From Phycisphaera sp. (GTDB lineage: Bacteria; Planctomycetota; Phycisphaerae; Phycisphaerales; Zrk34), in contig WGMA01000025.1 of NCBI GenBank assembly GCA_016125285.1, positions 1 to 60,011 of the forward strand: a DNA stretch of 60,011 nt. Direction: 5' to 3'. The notes beneath the pieces were generated by a model. It worked only from the letters and a program-made list of their open reading frames with translations, was not told the DNA's origin and did not search any database. This document shows, one piece after another, positions 26,139-35,309 of this stretch (position 1 is its first letter; each line of letters starts with the position of its first letter). Position numbers and translations under genes: made by a program.

Positions 26139-26663
26139 TTATGCACGATCGATGTCCAGGTCGCAGTTCAGCTCGGCGCAGAGTTCTTCGAGTTCGCTGC
26201 GGACCTTCTTGAGCGGGACGGACTGCGGGACGGAGACGATCATGTCCATGGAGAACAGCGGCGTGCCGGAGTGCGGGCCGTGCTCGAGGCGGGTGGAGAG
26301 CTCTTCGATGTTGACGCCGAGCAGGTGCAGGGCGTGGGTGATGCGGTGGACGAGGCCGACCTGGTCCATGGCGTAGGTGCGGATGCGGTACGGGATGGCG
26401 GGCTTGCCGGCGGCGGGCTCGTCGCCGATGACCTGGGCGCTGGCCTGGAGCCCGGCGGCCTCGGCGTCGGCCAGGACCTGGGTCCGCAGGGCGTCCACGG
26501 CGTCGTCCGGGGCCTCGACGAGCATGACCACGGCGAACTCGCCGCGCAGGTTGATCATGCGGGAATCGGCGATATTGGCCGCGGATTGGGAGATCGCGGC
26601 GGTCAGTTGATCGACCAATCCGGGGCGATCGGGGCCGATGGCTGAGATGACCAATTCACGCAT
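26139..26663 (-). CDS. Tandem ACT-domain regulatory protein (GcvR-like)
   Basis: The 174-residue product consists of two ACT domains (about residues 1-75, beginning RELVISAIGPDRPGLVDQLT, and 90-165, beginning RIRTYAMDQVGLVHRITHAL). This is the layout of GcvR, the glycine-cleavage repressor accessory protein. Gly residues of the ligand-binding loop (GPDRPG; DQVG) are present, so amino-acid sensing is expected. GAGG shortly before ATG 26663 supports that start over an ATG at 26675. No DNA-binding domain is present, so it must act through a partner that is not visible here. Confidence 0.82.
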   Translation of the reverse strand: MRELVISAIGPDRPGLVDQLTAAISQSAANIADSRMINLRGEFAVVMLVEAPDDAVDALRTQVLADAEAAGLQASAQVIGDEPAAGKPAIPYRIRTYAMDQVGLVHRITHALHLLGVNIEELSTRLEHGPHSGTPLFSMDMIVSVPQSVPLKKVRSELEELCAELNCDLDIDRA

Positions 26664-26842
26664 GGGATACCTCATAAAAATAAGTAGACAGAACCCGCCG
26701 TAACCCGGCAACGTCTAAGATTCTAGAGGCGGCGGGCCCCCAGCGGAACCCGCCCGGGCAGAACTTGCCATGTACAGGAGGCGGAATTATGATACTTCGT
26801 TACGTTTCGGCCCATTCCGGACTTAACACGCGGGAGGCTTGC

Positions 26843-28132
26843 ATGCGCGCGGTGCCAGGGTGGATTTCATTCTCGCTGTTGGTCATGGCTCTATGTCTGA
26901 CCGGTTCGGTTCACGCGCGCGAAGTTGAGCTCAAGCTCAAGGACGGGCGTCAAATCAAGGGCACGCTGGTCGGGGAAACGCCCGACCGCGTGATCGTCAA
27001 CGTCGCGGGCATCAGCACGCCGTTCGACCGCTCGGCAATCGAGAAGCAGACGGTACGTCTGACGCTCACCGAGGAGTTCGAGGCGGCGATGGCGAACGTC
27101 AAGCCCGGCGATACCGGCGCGATGTTCGAGCTGGCGCGCAGCACGCGTGACAAGGCGATGCTGGCCGTGGCCGACGGCAACGTCGACGAGGCCAAGACGA
27201 TCTACAACAAGCTGCTGGCGTTGCTGAACGACGTTCTGAAGATCAAGCCCGATCACAGCCAGGCGAAGCTGCTCCGCACGATCATCACCGACGAAGTGAA
27301 GAAGCTCGGCGACCCGGCGACCGCCCCGACACCGACGCCGACGCCGACCCCCGCGCCCGACGCGCCGACCGTGCCCGGCACACCGAAGCCCGACGCGCCG
27401 CAGCCCGACGCGCCGAAGCCCGATCAGGCCGGCGCGTCGAAGGTGCTGACGCAGAACGACATCAACCTCATCAAGGTGTTCGAGGTCCAGCTGTCCAACA
27501 AGCCGACCATCACCAAGTTCGACAACAAGATGCTGCAGGAGATGCTCGAGCAGTTCCGCAACGACCCGGTGATGGCGCCGTACCTCGACCGCAACGGCCT
27601 CAACGAGCTGCGCAAGCTGCAGGGCTACCAGCAGCTCGAGCTGCTGTTCAAGCTCCGCGCCCGCGACTTCTACCCGCGTGTGGAGATGCGTGGCGACCCC
27701 GAAGTCATCCAGGTGTTCAAGCAGCAGGTGTACCCGCGCTACGTCGTGCCGTACTTCATCCGCAACTTCGGCGACGGCAAGGTCAAGGGCCTGTACCTGC
27801 AGTCGACGCGGGCGACGCGTGAGGACGTGCTGTACACGAACTACCTGATGCTGCACCGCACGAAGATCGACAAGCTGCCGGTGATCGACCGGTTCATCCC
27901 GATGGACTCGCTGCTGATCCAGTGGGGCCTGCCGCGTAACGAGGCGAAGTACCCCGCCCCGGCGGAGTTCAAGACCTGGCGTCCGTACTTCACGGGCCGC
28001 GAGGACCCGCGGATCAAGCCGATCGCGGACTGGATCAAGAGCCTCTGGGGTGAGAACGACGAATATCCGATCGATTTCGCGCCGCCGGCCGAGCCGGCAG
28101 CCGCTGACGCCGGGGGCGCGGCCGATCGCTGA
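26843..28132 (+). CDS. Exported protein of unknown function with Pro-rich linker
   Basis: The 429-residue protein begins with a textbook signal peptide (cleavage at GSVHARE). A small beta domain follows, reading LKLKDGRQIKGTLVGETPDR (SH3/LSm-like), then a helical segment, a long Pro/Thr/Ala linker (PTPTPTPTPAP onward), and a C-terminal region of about 220 residues (from LTQNDINLIKVFEVQLSNKP) that I do not recognise. ATG 26843 has GGGAGG six bases upstream and gives the proper leader. A second ATG at 26789 also has AGGAGG at seven bases and would add 18 residues; both are strong. It is followed 86 nt later by a coiled-coil lipoprotein gene and probably works with it in the envelope. Confidence 0.7.
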   Translation: MRAVPGWISFSLLVMALCLTGSVHAREVELKLKDGRQIKGTLVGETPDRVIVNVAGISTPFDRSAIEKQTVRLTLTEEFEAAMANVKPGDTGAMFELARSTRDKAMLAVADGNVDEAKTIYNKLLALLNDVLKIKPDHSQAKLLRTIITDEVKKLGDPATAPTPTPTPTPAPDAPTVPGTPKPDAPQPDAPKPDQAGASKVLTQNDINLIKVFEVQLSNKPTITKFDNKMLQEMLEQFRNDPVMAPYLDRNGLNELRKLQGYQQLELLFKLRARDFYPRVEMRGDPEVIQVFKQQVYPRYVVPYFIRNFGDGKVKGLYLQSTRATREDVLYTNYLMLHRTKIDKLPVIDRFIPMDSLLIQWGLPRNEAKYPAPAEFKTWRPYFTGREDPRIKPIADWIKSLWGENDEYPIDFAPPAEPAAADAGGAADR

Positions 28133-28218
28133 TCGACAGACCGACCGGGGTGCAATCGACACCCGGACGTGGTATAAGGTTACGCACTATCCCAACTACA
28201 CTTAGTGGGGCTTTCACT

Positions 28219-29661
28219 GTGAAATGGTCCAACCCGATCGTCGCCGTCTCGCTGACGCTCGCCCTCATCGGCGGCTGTGAGCGAAATCCCACCGATGCCC
28301 AGCACGAAGCCTCGCAGAAGGCGCTGGCCAAAGCCCTTGAGCAGACCGACCAGGCGATCGCCGGCGTGCGCGAGCTCAAGAACGAAGACGTCGGCAAGAT
28401 CGAGACGCGTGAGCAGTACCGCCAGACGAACCTCGCCGAGGCGACCAAGACGCTGAAGGAAGGCTCGGTGCTCCAGGGCGTCAAGCCGGCGCACATCGTC
28501 GCCGCCCGCTCGCTGAAGTCCGGCCAGCTGTCTTCGACGGCCCGCCTGAAGATCCGCGACGCGTCGGTCAGCTGGACCCACCAGGGCCCCACCACCGTGA
28601 TGATGATCTCCGACCTGTCCGGCATCCGCCTGGCCCGCACGCGTGCGACGGCCAACGAGGCGGTCGCCTACAAGTCGATCCTCGAGGACATGCAGAAGAA
28701 GATCTCCGACCTCCGCGCCATGCACGACAAGATCATGGGCGAGATGGACCCGCTGACCAAGGGCATCGCCGACCTCAAGGCGCAGGTCGAGAAGAACGAC
28801 GCGGCCCGCCGGCAGAAGATCGCCGAGGCCGACAAGAACGCCCGCGAGGCCTTCAAGTCGACCGGCAAGCAGCGGTTCGACCTCGAGAAGGTGTCGCTCG
28901 AAGCCACGCGTGAGGCCGACAAGCTCACCGCCCAGAGCGATCTGGCCGCCGCGAACCTCGACATCGACGAGGCGAAGCTCAAGATCTTCAACGCCCGCCT
29001 CGCGGACGTGGACCTGCAGATCAAGCAGCTGACCGAGGCGACCGAGTCGCTGCAGCAACGTGAGAAGGACACCGACAAGCTCGCCGCCGACGCCCGCACG
29101 CACGCCGAGGAGCTGCTCAAGCGTTTCGACGAGAACCTCGCGAAGCTCGCGAAGGTGCACGAGGAGCAGGTCACCGCGAACTTCACCGCCGCGAACTCGG
29201 CTTACGAAGAGGCGATCGACGACCTCGACACCGCCGCGAAGCAGGCCGAGCCGGACTACCGCATCAGCACGAAGATCTCGCTGAACGCGGCCCGCGCCGA
29301 GTACGGCATGTCGCTCCGCGAAGAGGCGCAGCTGCACGCCAGCTACCGCGACCTGCTCAAGGACCTCGCCACCGGCGCCGAGAAGGAAGTCTCCGAGCGC
29401 AAGCAGACGCTCGACGACATGGCCGCCGCCGCCGACAAGCTGTCGACCGAGATGGCCGACAAGGCCAAGGAAGTGCTCGACGCCGCTGACGCCGAGCTGA
29501 CCGACATGGCCGAGACCGTCAGCGACAAGAAGCTCAAGCAGGCCGTCCTGCGTCAGATCATCGAGGTGAACATGGCCATGGCCAAGCTCAGCGATGACGC
29601 GAAGTACCCCAGCAAGGTCGACACCTACAAGACCAAGCTCCGCACCGAAGAGGCCGGCTGA
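28219..29661 (+). CDS. Coiled-coil lipoprotein of unknown function
   Basis: The 480-residue product starts with GTG at 28219 (GGGG eight bases upstream). Its leader ends in a lipobox, LALIGGC, giving lipidated Cys20. The rest is almost entirely alpha-helical with long charged heptads (SILEDMQKKISDLRAMHDKI; DLQIKQLTEATESLQQREKD) and very few aromatic residues, so an extended coiled coil anchored in a membrane is likely. A short beta-rich insert (ASVSWTHQGPTTVMMISDL) separates two helical parts. It is the second gene of a pair with the exported protein upstream, and a terminator follows. An envelope spacer or adaptor role is inferred. Confidence 0.75.
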   Translation: MKWSNPIVAVSLTLALIGGCERNPTDAQHEASQKALAKALEQTDQAIAGVRELKNEDVGKIETREQYRQTNLAEATKTLKEGSVLQGVKPAHIVAARSLKSGQLSSTARLKIRDASVSWTHQGPTTVMMISDLSGIRLARTRATANEAVAYKSILEDMQKKISDLRAMHDKIMGEMDPLTKGIADLKAQVEKNDAARRQKIAEADKNAREAFKSTGKQRFDLEKVSLEATREADKLTAQSDLAAANLDIDEAKLKIFNARLADVDLQIKQLTEATESLQQREKDTDKLAADARTHAEELLKRFDENLAKLAKVHEEQVTANFTAANSAYEEAIDDLDTAAKQAEPDYRISTKISLNAARAEYGMSLREEAQLHASYRDLLKDLATGAEKEVSERKQTLDDMAAAADKLSTEMADKAKEVLDAADAELTDMAETVSDKKLKQAVLRQIIEVNMAMAKLSDDAKYPSKVDTYKTKLRTEEAG

Positions 29662-29691
29662 TCCAAACGCCGACCACCTCAGATACCCACG

Positions 29692-29720
29692 CAGCCCGGC
29701 CCCGCGCCGGGCTGTTTTCT
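29692..29720 (+). terminator. Intrinsic terminator after the coiled-coil lipoprotein gene
   Basis: A 9-bp stem (CAGCCCGGC 29692-29700 with GCCGGGCTG 29706-29714) and a 5-nt loop are followed by TTTTCTT, 30 nt after the stop codon. Confidence 0.85.
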
Positions 29721-29802
29721 TGCACCCCCATCACGCGAGACCGCCCCGCCCGGCGCGGCGCCCACTTGGACTGACACGCTTTGGCTCTACAATGCGCTGG
29801 CT

Positions 29803-30513
29803 ATGACACCCAACACCCCCGACAAGCCGGCCGTCGTGCTGCTCTCCGGCGGACTCGACAGCGCCACCACGCTCGCCATCGCCCGAGCCGACGGCTGCGC
29901 GCCCTACGCGCTGAGCTTCGACTACGGCCAACGCCACCGCTTCGAGCTCGAAGCCGCCCGCGCCGTCGCCGCGCACCTCGGCGTCGTCGAGCACCGCACC
30001 GCCGCTATCGACCTCCGCGCGTTCGGCGGCTCGGCGCTCACCGCCGACATCGACGTGCCCAAGGATCGCGACGAGTCGCAGATGTCCGCCGGCATCCCCG
30101 TCACCTACGTCCCGGCGCGCAACACGATCTTCCTCGCCTACGCGCTGGCCTGGGCGGAGGTGCTCGGCTCGGTCGATATCTACATCGGCGTCAACGCCGT
30201 GGACTACTCCGGTTATCCCGACTGCCGCCCCGCCTTCATCGAGGCATTCGAGGCGATGGCGAACCTCGCAACCAGGGCCGGCGTCGAGGGCGCGGCACGC
30301 CTCACCGTCCACACGCCCCTCATCGACCTGCCGAAGATCGACATCATCCGCCGCGGCCTCGACCTCGGCGTCGACTACGGCCTGACCCACTCGTGCTACG
30401 ACCCGGCCGACGACGGCGCACCGTGCACCCGCTGCGACTCGTGCCGCCTCCGCATCGCCGCCTTCGACAAGCTTGGCACGACCGACCCCCTGCTGATCAA
30501 ACATCATGTTTGA
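29803..30513 (+). CDS. queC: 7-cyano-7-deazaguanine synthase
   Basis: QueC converts 7-carboxy-7-deazaguanine to preQ0 with ATP and ammonia, on the path to queuosine. The 236-residue protein has the PP-loop SGGLDS (residues 15-20), [29 protein letters not shown] and a C-terminal zinc site built from HSCYD and CTRCDSCR. Length and all motifs are standard. The gene is followed at once by a two-armed heptamer repeat and then by queE, so the two form a partial queuosine operon; queD, queF and folE are not in the window. Confidence 0.95.
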   Translation: MTPNTPDKPAVVLLSGGLDSATTLAIARADGCAPYALSFDYGQRHRFELEAARAVAAHLGVVEHRTAAIDLRAFGGSALTADIDVPKDRDESQMSAGIPVTYVPARNTIFLAYALAWAEVLGSVDIYIGVNAVDYSGYPDCRPAFIEAFEAMANLATRAGVEGAARLTVHTPLIDLPKIDIIRRGLDLGVDYGLTHSCYDPADDGAPCTRCDSCRLRIAAFDKLGTTDPLLIKHHV

Positions 30514-30595
30514 GTTTCAAGTCTCAGGTATCAGGTCCCAAGTGACCTGCCGCCGGAGCCTTGAAACATGAGACCTGAAACTTGAAACCCGAAAC
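30514..30595. repeat. Two-armed heptamer element, GTTTCAA word (family D)
   Basis: Five 7-bp units of the type GTnTCAr (30514-30548; the fifth is degenerate) start at the base after the queC stop. After a 12-nt GC-rich centre (30549-30560) come five units of the complementary type yTGAnAC (30561-30595). The queE TTG start (30582) is the first codon of the fourth right-hand unit. The arms can pair imperfectly over 35 nt. Confidence 0.8.
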
Positions 30596-31274
30596 GCTTT
30601 CCATCAACGAGATCTTCTTCAGCGTCCAGGGCGAGTCGACGCACGCCGGGCTGCCCTGCGTGTTCGTCCGCCTGATGGGCTGCCACCTGCGCTGCGGGTA
30701 CTGCGACACGGAGTACGCGTTCTACGAGGGCGCCAAGCGCACGATCGACGACATCATCGCCGAGGTGCGCCGCGTCGCGCCGGCGTGCCGACTCGTCGAG
30801 GTCACCGGCGGCGAGCCGCTGCTGCAACCGAACGTGCACGCGCTCATGTCGCGCCTTGCCGACGACGGCTACGGCGTGCTGATCGAGACGAGCGGCGCGT
30901 GCGACATCGCGGCCTGCGACCCGCGCGTCATCCGCATCATGGACCTCAAGTCGCCCGGATCCGGCGAGGTCGAACGGAACGTCTGGTCGAACGTCGCATA
31001 CCTCACGCCGCGCGACGAGGTGAAGTTCGTGCTCACGAGCCGCGCCGACTACGAGTGGATGCGCGGCGTGCTGACCGAGCACGACCTGGCGTCGAAGGTG
31101 AACGCGGTGCTGGTCAGCGCGGCGCACGCACAGCCGGCGGGCGCGGAGCTGCCCGGCTGCACCGGGCTGTCGATCCGCGACCTGGCCGAGTGGGTCCTCG
31201 CCGACGCGCTGCCCGTGCGCGTGCAGACGCAGCTGCACAAGCTGATCTGGGACCCGCAGGCGCGCGGCGTGTGA
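30582..31274 (+). CDS. queE: 7-carboxy-7-deazaguanine synthase, radical SAM
   Basis: QueE rearranges 6-carboxytetrahydropterin to 7-carboxy-7-deazaguanine. The 230-residue protein carries the radical-SAM cluster motif C34-HLR-C38-GY-C41, followed by DTEYAF, the SAM-binding VTGGEP and the conserved N-terminal EIFFSVQGE. The only usable start is a TTG at 30582 inside the heptamer repeat: no ATG or GTG occurs in frame between it and the conserved EIFFSVQGE. There is no clear ribosome-binding site, so translation may depend on coupling to queC or on the repeat structure. Confidence 0.92.
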   Translation: MKPETLSINEIFFSVQGESTHAGLPCVFVRLMGCHLRCGYCDTEYAFYEGAKRTIDDIIAEVRRVAPACRLVEVTGGEPLLQPNVHALMSRLADDGYGVLIETSGACDIAACDPRVIRIMDLKSPGSGEVERNVWSNVAYLTPRDEVKFVLTSRADYEWMRGVLTEHDLASKVNAVLVSAAHAQPAGAELPGCTGLSIRDLAEWVLADALPVRVQTQLHKLIWDPQARGV

Positions 31275-31393
31275 GCCGCCGCGGCGCGTCGCCGCAATGA
31301 CGGTGAACCGCTCGACCGTCGCGTCGGGGCGGCATTTAATTGTGTTATCATGGCCGCGCCTTCCGGGGCGCGTCGTTGTGTGAAGGATCCGAC

Positions 31394-33418
31394 TTGAGCA
31401 AGCGTAAGAAACGCCCGTCGAACGCCAGCGCCGACGCCGGCGGCAAGGACGTCACGCCCGCGGTCGCGTCCCCGCCCGCGGCGGAGCCGTCGCTCGGCCG
31501 ACCGTCGCGCGCCTTCCGCACGACCGAGCTGATCGTGCTGGCGTTGCCCATCGTGTGGATGATCGTCGCCGGGTTCCTCGTCGAGACCGAGTACTACGAC
31601 GGCTGGGACACGATCTGCAACGCGCGCCGGTTCACCGGGCGCAGCCAGATGATGATCTACAACCGCAACCCGATGATGATGGCGCTGCTCGCCCCGGCGG
31701 AGTTCGCGCACAAGGCCGGCGGGTTTCACACGATGGACGCGCGGCCGTATCACGTCGAGATGGCGATGCTGCACGCGGCGTACCTGCTGCTGACCTGGCT
31801 GGGGCTGGTGCGGCTGTTCGGGCGATCGTGGCCGACGCTTTTGGCGTACATCGCCGCGGTACCGTGCTTCATGTTCTTCGAGTACGCGCCGTTTGTAAGC
31901 CACGACATCCTGTCGGGCGTGCTGCTGCTGGGCATGGTGATCGCCGCCGACGCGCTGCGACGCAAGTGGTGCTGGGGGTGGTGGACGCTGCTGATCGTGC
32001 TCGGCGCCTTCGCGCCGCTCATCAAGCACATCTACGCGACGTTCTGGGTGTTCCTGGTGATCGCCCACATCATCGTGACGCTGCTGCCCGCCGCCCCGGA
32101 CGAACACGTCGAGCACGGCGGCGTGGCCGACGACCGCGGCTTCGACGCCAACGCCGCGCCGTCGCGGTTCCGGCTCATCGGCATGCTCATCCTCGGGGCG
32201 TTCATCAGCGGCGCGATCACCTGGCTCGGCATGGCCGTGGCCTTCACCTTCCCCGGCGACAAGGAGCCGCTGCTCACGCTGCCGCTCAAGCAGCTCGAGT
32301 TTCTGTTCAGCGTGCACGGCAACACCGGCATGTTCCCGTGGTGGGTCTACCTGCGCAACGCCCCGGCGTACGGGCTGCTCACGACGCTGCTCATCGTCCC
32401 CGGCATCGTCATCGCCTGGCGACGCGGCGGCTACGCGCTGCGCGTCGCGGCGATCATCTGGGTCCTCACCGTCGCGATCATGCAGTACATCGCCTACCGC
32501 GAGGTGCGCTACCTGCTCTGCCTCACGCCGCTGTCCGCCATGCTGCTCGTGCCGATCCTCCGAACGCTCGTCGTCGACCGCCGCTGGTTCAACGCAGCCG
32601 TCGCCCTGCTCGTCGTCGGCCTCGTGCCCGGCTACCCCTACTCGATCCTCGCGAACATGCTCCGCGTCACCGAGCCGTTCTACCAGCACAGCGAGGCGCG
32701 CGACCTGCTCCAGCCGCTCGAACATCACGGCGAGACCCAACGGCCGCCGCTCCTGTGGTACATGCGCCTGTTCTCGTCGTCACCGCCCGGCGGCTCTCCG
32801 CTCGCCGGCGATCGCTACAACCGCAACTTCCACCTGGCGCACATGCACATCCTGACACTCTACGGCTACCAGCCGTCGCAGCTGAAGATGTTCGAGCCCG
32901 CCAAGGTCGAGCCCGACCTGATCCCCTGGCCGCCCGGCGCTCAGATGATTTACGGCACCGACGGCTGGCTCGTGAACCCCGTCTCGCTGTGGCCCGAAAT
33001 GCCCGAGACACGCCCGACGCTCGTTCAGTTCGTCGGCCGGGACTTCGCACTCCCGCTCGCGCCCGCCGGCGATGCACACTACACCCTGCCCAACGGGTCG
33101 ACGTTGGCCATCACCGTCGCGCCCGACGCCGACGGCAAACCTGTCGTGACCATCGTCAGCGCCGCGCTGACGCAACTGCTCACCGGCCGCAACACCTACA
33201 TGGGCATGCTCCGCCTCCACATCGACGGCGTGCCCAATCCGCTGGTGCTCCACGCCGTCGGCCCCGATCGCTACACCGTCCCCGGCATGTCCGTCTGGCC
33301 CGCGGGCGCCTCCGCGCGTGCCCTCGCCATCCACGCCTTCGGCCTCGAGCGCGCCATGTCCTACCCGTCGCCCGACGCCGGCGCCGTGATCGCCTCACCC
33401 GACGAGTTCGTGAAGTAG
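31394..33418 (+). CDS. Polytopic membrane glycosyltransferase-like protein (GT-C fold)
   Basis: The 674-residue protein starts at TTG 31394 (AAGGA seven bases upstream). It has a basic Ser/Ala-rich cytoplasmic tail, roughly ten membrane segments (from about residue 45 to 410), and a soluble C-terminal part. The first external loop, ETEYYDGWDTICNARRFTGR, resembles the acidic-motif loop of GT39/PMT-like GT-C enzymes that use polyprenyl-phosphate sugars. Alternative members of the GT-C group cannot be excluded. It converges on asnB with 22 bases between stops. The neighbouring GT2 polyprenyl-phosphate sugar synthase would make a suitable donor, which supports the reading. Confidence 0.65.
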   Translation: MSKRKKRPSNASADAGGKDVTPAVASPPAAEPSLGRPSRAFRTTELIVLALPIVWMIVAGFLVETEYYDGWDTICNARRFTGRSQMMIYNRNPMMMALLAPAEFAHKAGGFHTMDARPYHVEMAMLHAAYLLLTWLGLVRLFGRSWPTLLAYIAAVPCFMFFEYAPFVSHDILSGVLLLGMVIAADALRRKWCWGWWTLLIVLGAFAPLIKHIYATFWVFLVIAHIIVTLLPAAPDEHVEHGGVADDRGFDANAAPSRFRLIGMLILGAFISGAITWLGMAVAFTFPGDKEPLLTLPLKQLEFLFSVHGNTGMFPWWVYLRNAPAYGLLTTLLIVPGIVIAWRRGGYALRVAAIIWVLTVAIMQYIAYREVRYLLCLTPLSAMLLVPILRTLVVDRRWFNAAVALLVVGLVPGYPYSILANMLRVTEPFYQHSEARDLLQPLEHHGETQRPPLLWYMRLFSSSPPGGSPLAGDRYNRNFHLAHMHILTLYGYQPSQLKMFEPAKVEPDLIPWPPGAQMIYGTDGWLVNPVSLWPEMPETRPTLVQFVGRDFALPLAPAGDAHYTLPNGSTLAITVAPDADGKPVVTIVSAALTQLLTGRNTYMGMLRLHIDGVPNPLVLHAVGPDRYTVPGMSVWPAGASARALAIHAFGLERAMSYPSPDAGAVIASPDEFVK

Positions 33419-33440
33419 CCCCGCGCCGTCGCGCTCCGCG

Positions 33441-35309
33441 TCAGCCGCACCAGCGCCCCAGCACCCACTGATTCCACAGAAACAACCGGTGGTCTGCACG
33501 CCCGGCGCGGTGGTCGTCGATCATGCCGCGCACGAACCCCGCACGCTGACCCGGCGCGAGCCGCGCCGCGTCCACCGACAGCTCGCCGTCCTTGAACCAC
33601 CGACCGATCGGCATCGCGAACCCCTGCTTCGAGCGGTGCAGCACGTCGCGCGGCAGCACCTCGGCCAGCGCGCTCTTGAGCAGGTGCTTCGTCACGCCGC
33701 CGCGGAACCGGTACGCCGCGGGGATGCGCCGCACGAAGTCGACCAGGTCGCGATCCAGAAACGGCGAGCGCACCTCCAGCGAGTTGAGCATGCTCGCGCG
33801 GTCCACCTTCGTGAGGATGCCGTCCTGCAGGTACAGCTTCACGTAAAACCGCGTCGTGCGATCGACCAGGTTGTCCTGCGGGCACGTGTCCCACAGCTCG
33901 ATCGCCTCGCTGTAAACGTCCTCGACATCGACCGGCCCGTCGAAACACTCGCCCAGCTCACGCGGGTCGAGCGGCCCGAGCCACACGGGGTTCCACATCC
34001 GCGCCGGGTGCGACAGACCGCGCAGCGTCCGCTTGATCTTGAAGTCCGTGGCCATGTACCCGTGACCCACCGGCATCAGCCCGGCCAGCGTGCGGATCGC
34101 CGCGTGCACCGGTCGCGGCGTCAGCGCGTCGTACCACTTCGCGTACCGCAACGCCTTGAACGGCGCGTAACCGGCGAACAGCTCGTCGCCGCCGTCGCCG
34201 CCCAGCGTCACCGTCACGTGCTTCCGCGCCGCGCGGCACAGCAGGTACGTCGGCATCAGCGAGCTGTCGCCCATCGGCTCGTCGAGCCGCCCGACCACCT
34301 CACGCATCAGCCCGCGCGCCTCGGTCAGCGACAGGCGATCCGTCGTGTGATCCGTGCCGAACTGCTTGGCGATGCGCTCGGCGAAGGTCGACTCGTCGAA
34401 CTGCGCATCGTCGAACCCGATCGCGAAGGTGCGCAGCTTGCCGGAGTCGACGTGCCCCGCCGCGTACGCCGTGACCGCCGACGAGTCGATGCCGCCGCTG
34501 AGGAACACGCCCAGCGGCACGTCCGACATCAGCCGCCGCCGCACCGCCGCGCCGAGCAGCTCGCGCAGCTGTTCGCCCCACACGCGTTCGGCGTCCGCCG
34601 GCACGCTATCGAACGGCTCGAGCACGTAGTCCCACCAGCGTGTCACCTCGTACGACAGGTCGTCGACACGCAGCGTCAGGCTGTGCCCCGCCGGGAGCTT
34701 GCTGACGCGTTCGTACAGCGTGCGCGGCGCGGGGATGAAGCCGTACGCGAAGTACTTCCGCAGGCTCAGCGCATCCATGTTCGTCGCGACGCCGGTGTGC
34801 GCTGTCACCGCGTGCAGCTCCGAGCCGAACGCGAACGTGTCGCCCTGCTTCGCGTAGTACAGCGGCTTCTGGCCGAAGCGGTCGCGGCAGAGGAACAGCG
34901 TGCCCGCGTCGCGGTCGTAGATCGCGAAGGCCCACATGCCGTTGAGGTGTTGCGGCAGCTCGGCGCCCCACTGCCGGTAGCCGTGCAGCAGCACCTCGGT
35001 GTCGCAGTGATCGCTGGTGAACGTATGGCCGAGCTGTTCGAGTTCGGCGCGCAGCTCGGCGTGGTTGTAGACCTCGCCGTTGTACGTCACGCCGAGCCGG
35101 CCGTCGGCGGTCCACATCGGCTGCGCGCCGCCCTCGATGTCGATGATCGCGAGCCGCTTGTGCGCGAGGTGGACCGGCGTGCCGGCGTCGCCCCGCTCGT
35201 CGCTGTGCCAGTATCCCTCGCCGTCGGGCCCGCGGTGCGACAGCGCGGCGTTCATGCGTTGCAGGTCGTCGTGCGAGCCCGAGCCGACGAATCCGGCGAT
35301 GCCGCACAT
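33441..35309 (-). CDS. asnB: Glutamine-dependent asparagine synthetase-type amidotransferase
   Basis: The 622-residue protein has the full two-domain structure. The N-terminal glutaminase begins MCGIAGF with nucleophile Cys2, followed by LSHRGPDGEG. The synthetase domain carries the PP-loop FLSGGIDSSAV, the LGGDGGDELFAGY motif and KQGFAMPIG near the C-terminus. Copies next to glycosyltransferases in polysaccharide clusters often amidate sugar acids or related substrates rather than make free asparagine; that is possible here. Its start overlaps the stop of the upstream GT2 gene by one base (TGATG), so the two are translationally coupled. Confidence 0.9.
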   Translation of the reverse strand: MCGIAGFVGSGSHDDLQRMNAALSHRGPDGEGYWHSDERGDAGTPVHLAHKRLAIIDIEGGAQPMWTADGRLGVTYNGEVYNHAELRAELEQLGHTFTSDHCDTEVLLHGYRQWGAELPQHLNGMWAFAIYDRDAGTLFLCRDRFGQKPLYYAKQGDTFAFGSELHAVTAHTGVATNMDALSLRKYFAYGFIPAPRTLYERVSKLPAGHSLTLRVDDLSYEVTRWWDYVLEPFDSVPADAERVWGEQLRELLGAAVRRRLMSDVPLGVFLSGGIDSSAVTAYAAGHVDSGKLRTFAIGFDDAQFDESTFAERIAKQFGTDHTTDRLSLTEARGLMREVVGRLDEPMGDSSLMPTYLLCRAARKHVTVTLGGDGGDELFAGYAPFKALRYAKWYDALTPRPVHAAIRTLAGLMPVGHGYMATDFKIKRTLRGLSHPARMWNPVWLGPLDPRELGECFDGPVDVEDVYSEAIELWDTCPQDNLVDRTTRFYVKLYLQDGILTKVDRASMLNSLEVRSPFLDRDLVDFVRRIPAAYRFRGGVTKHLLKSALAEVLPRDVLHRSKQGFAMPIGRWFKDGELSVDAARLAPGQRAGFVRGMIDDHRAGRADHRLFLWNQWVLGRWCG

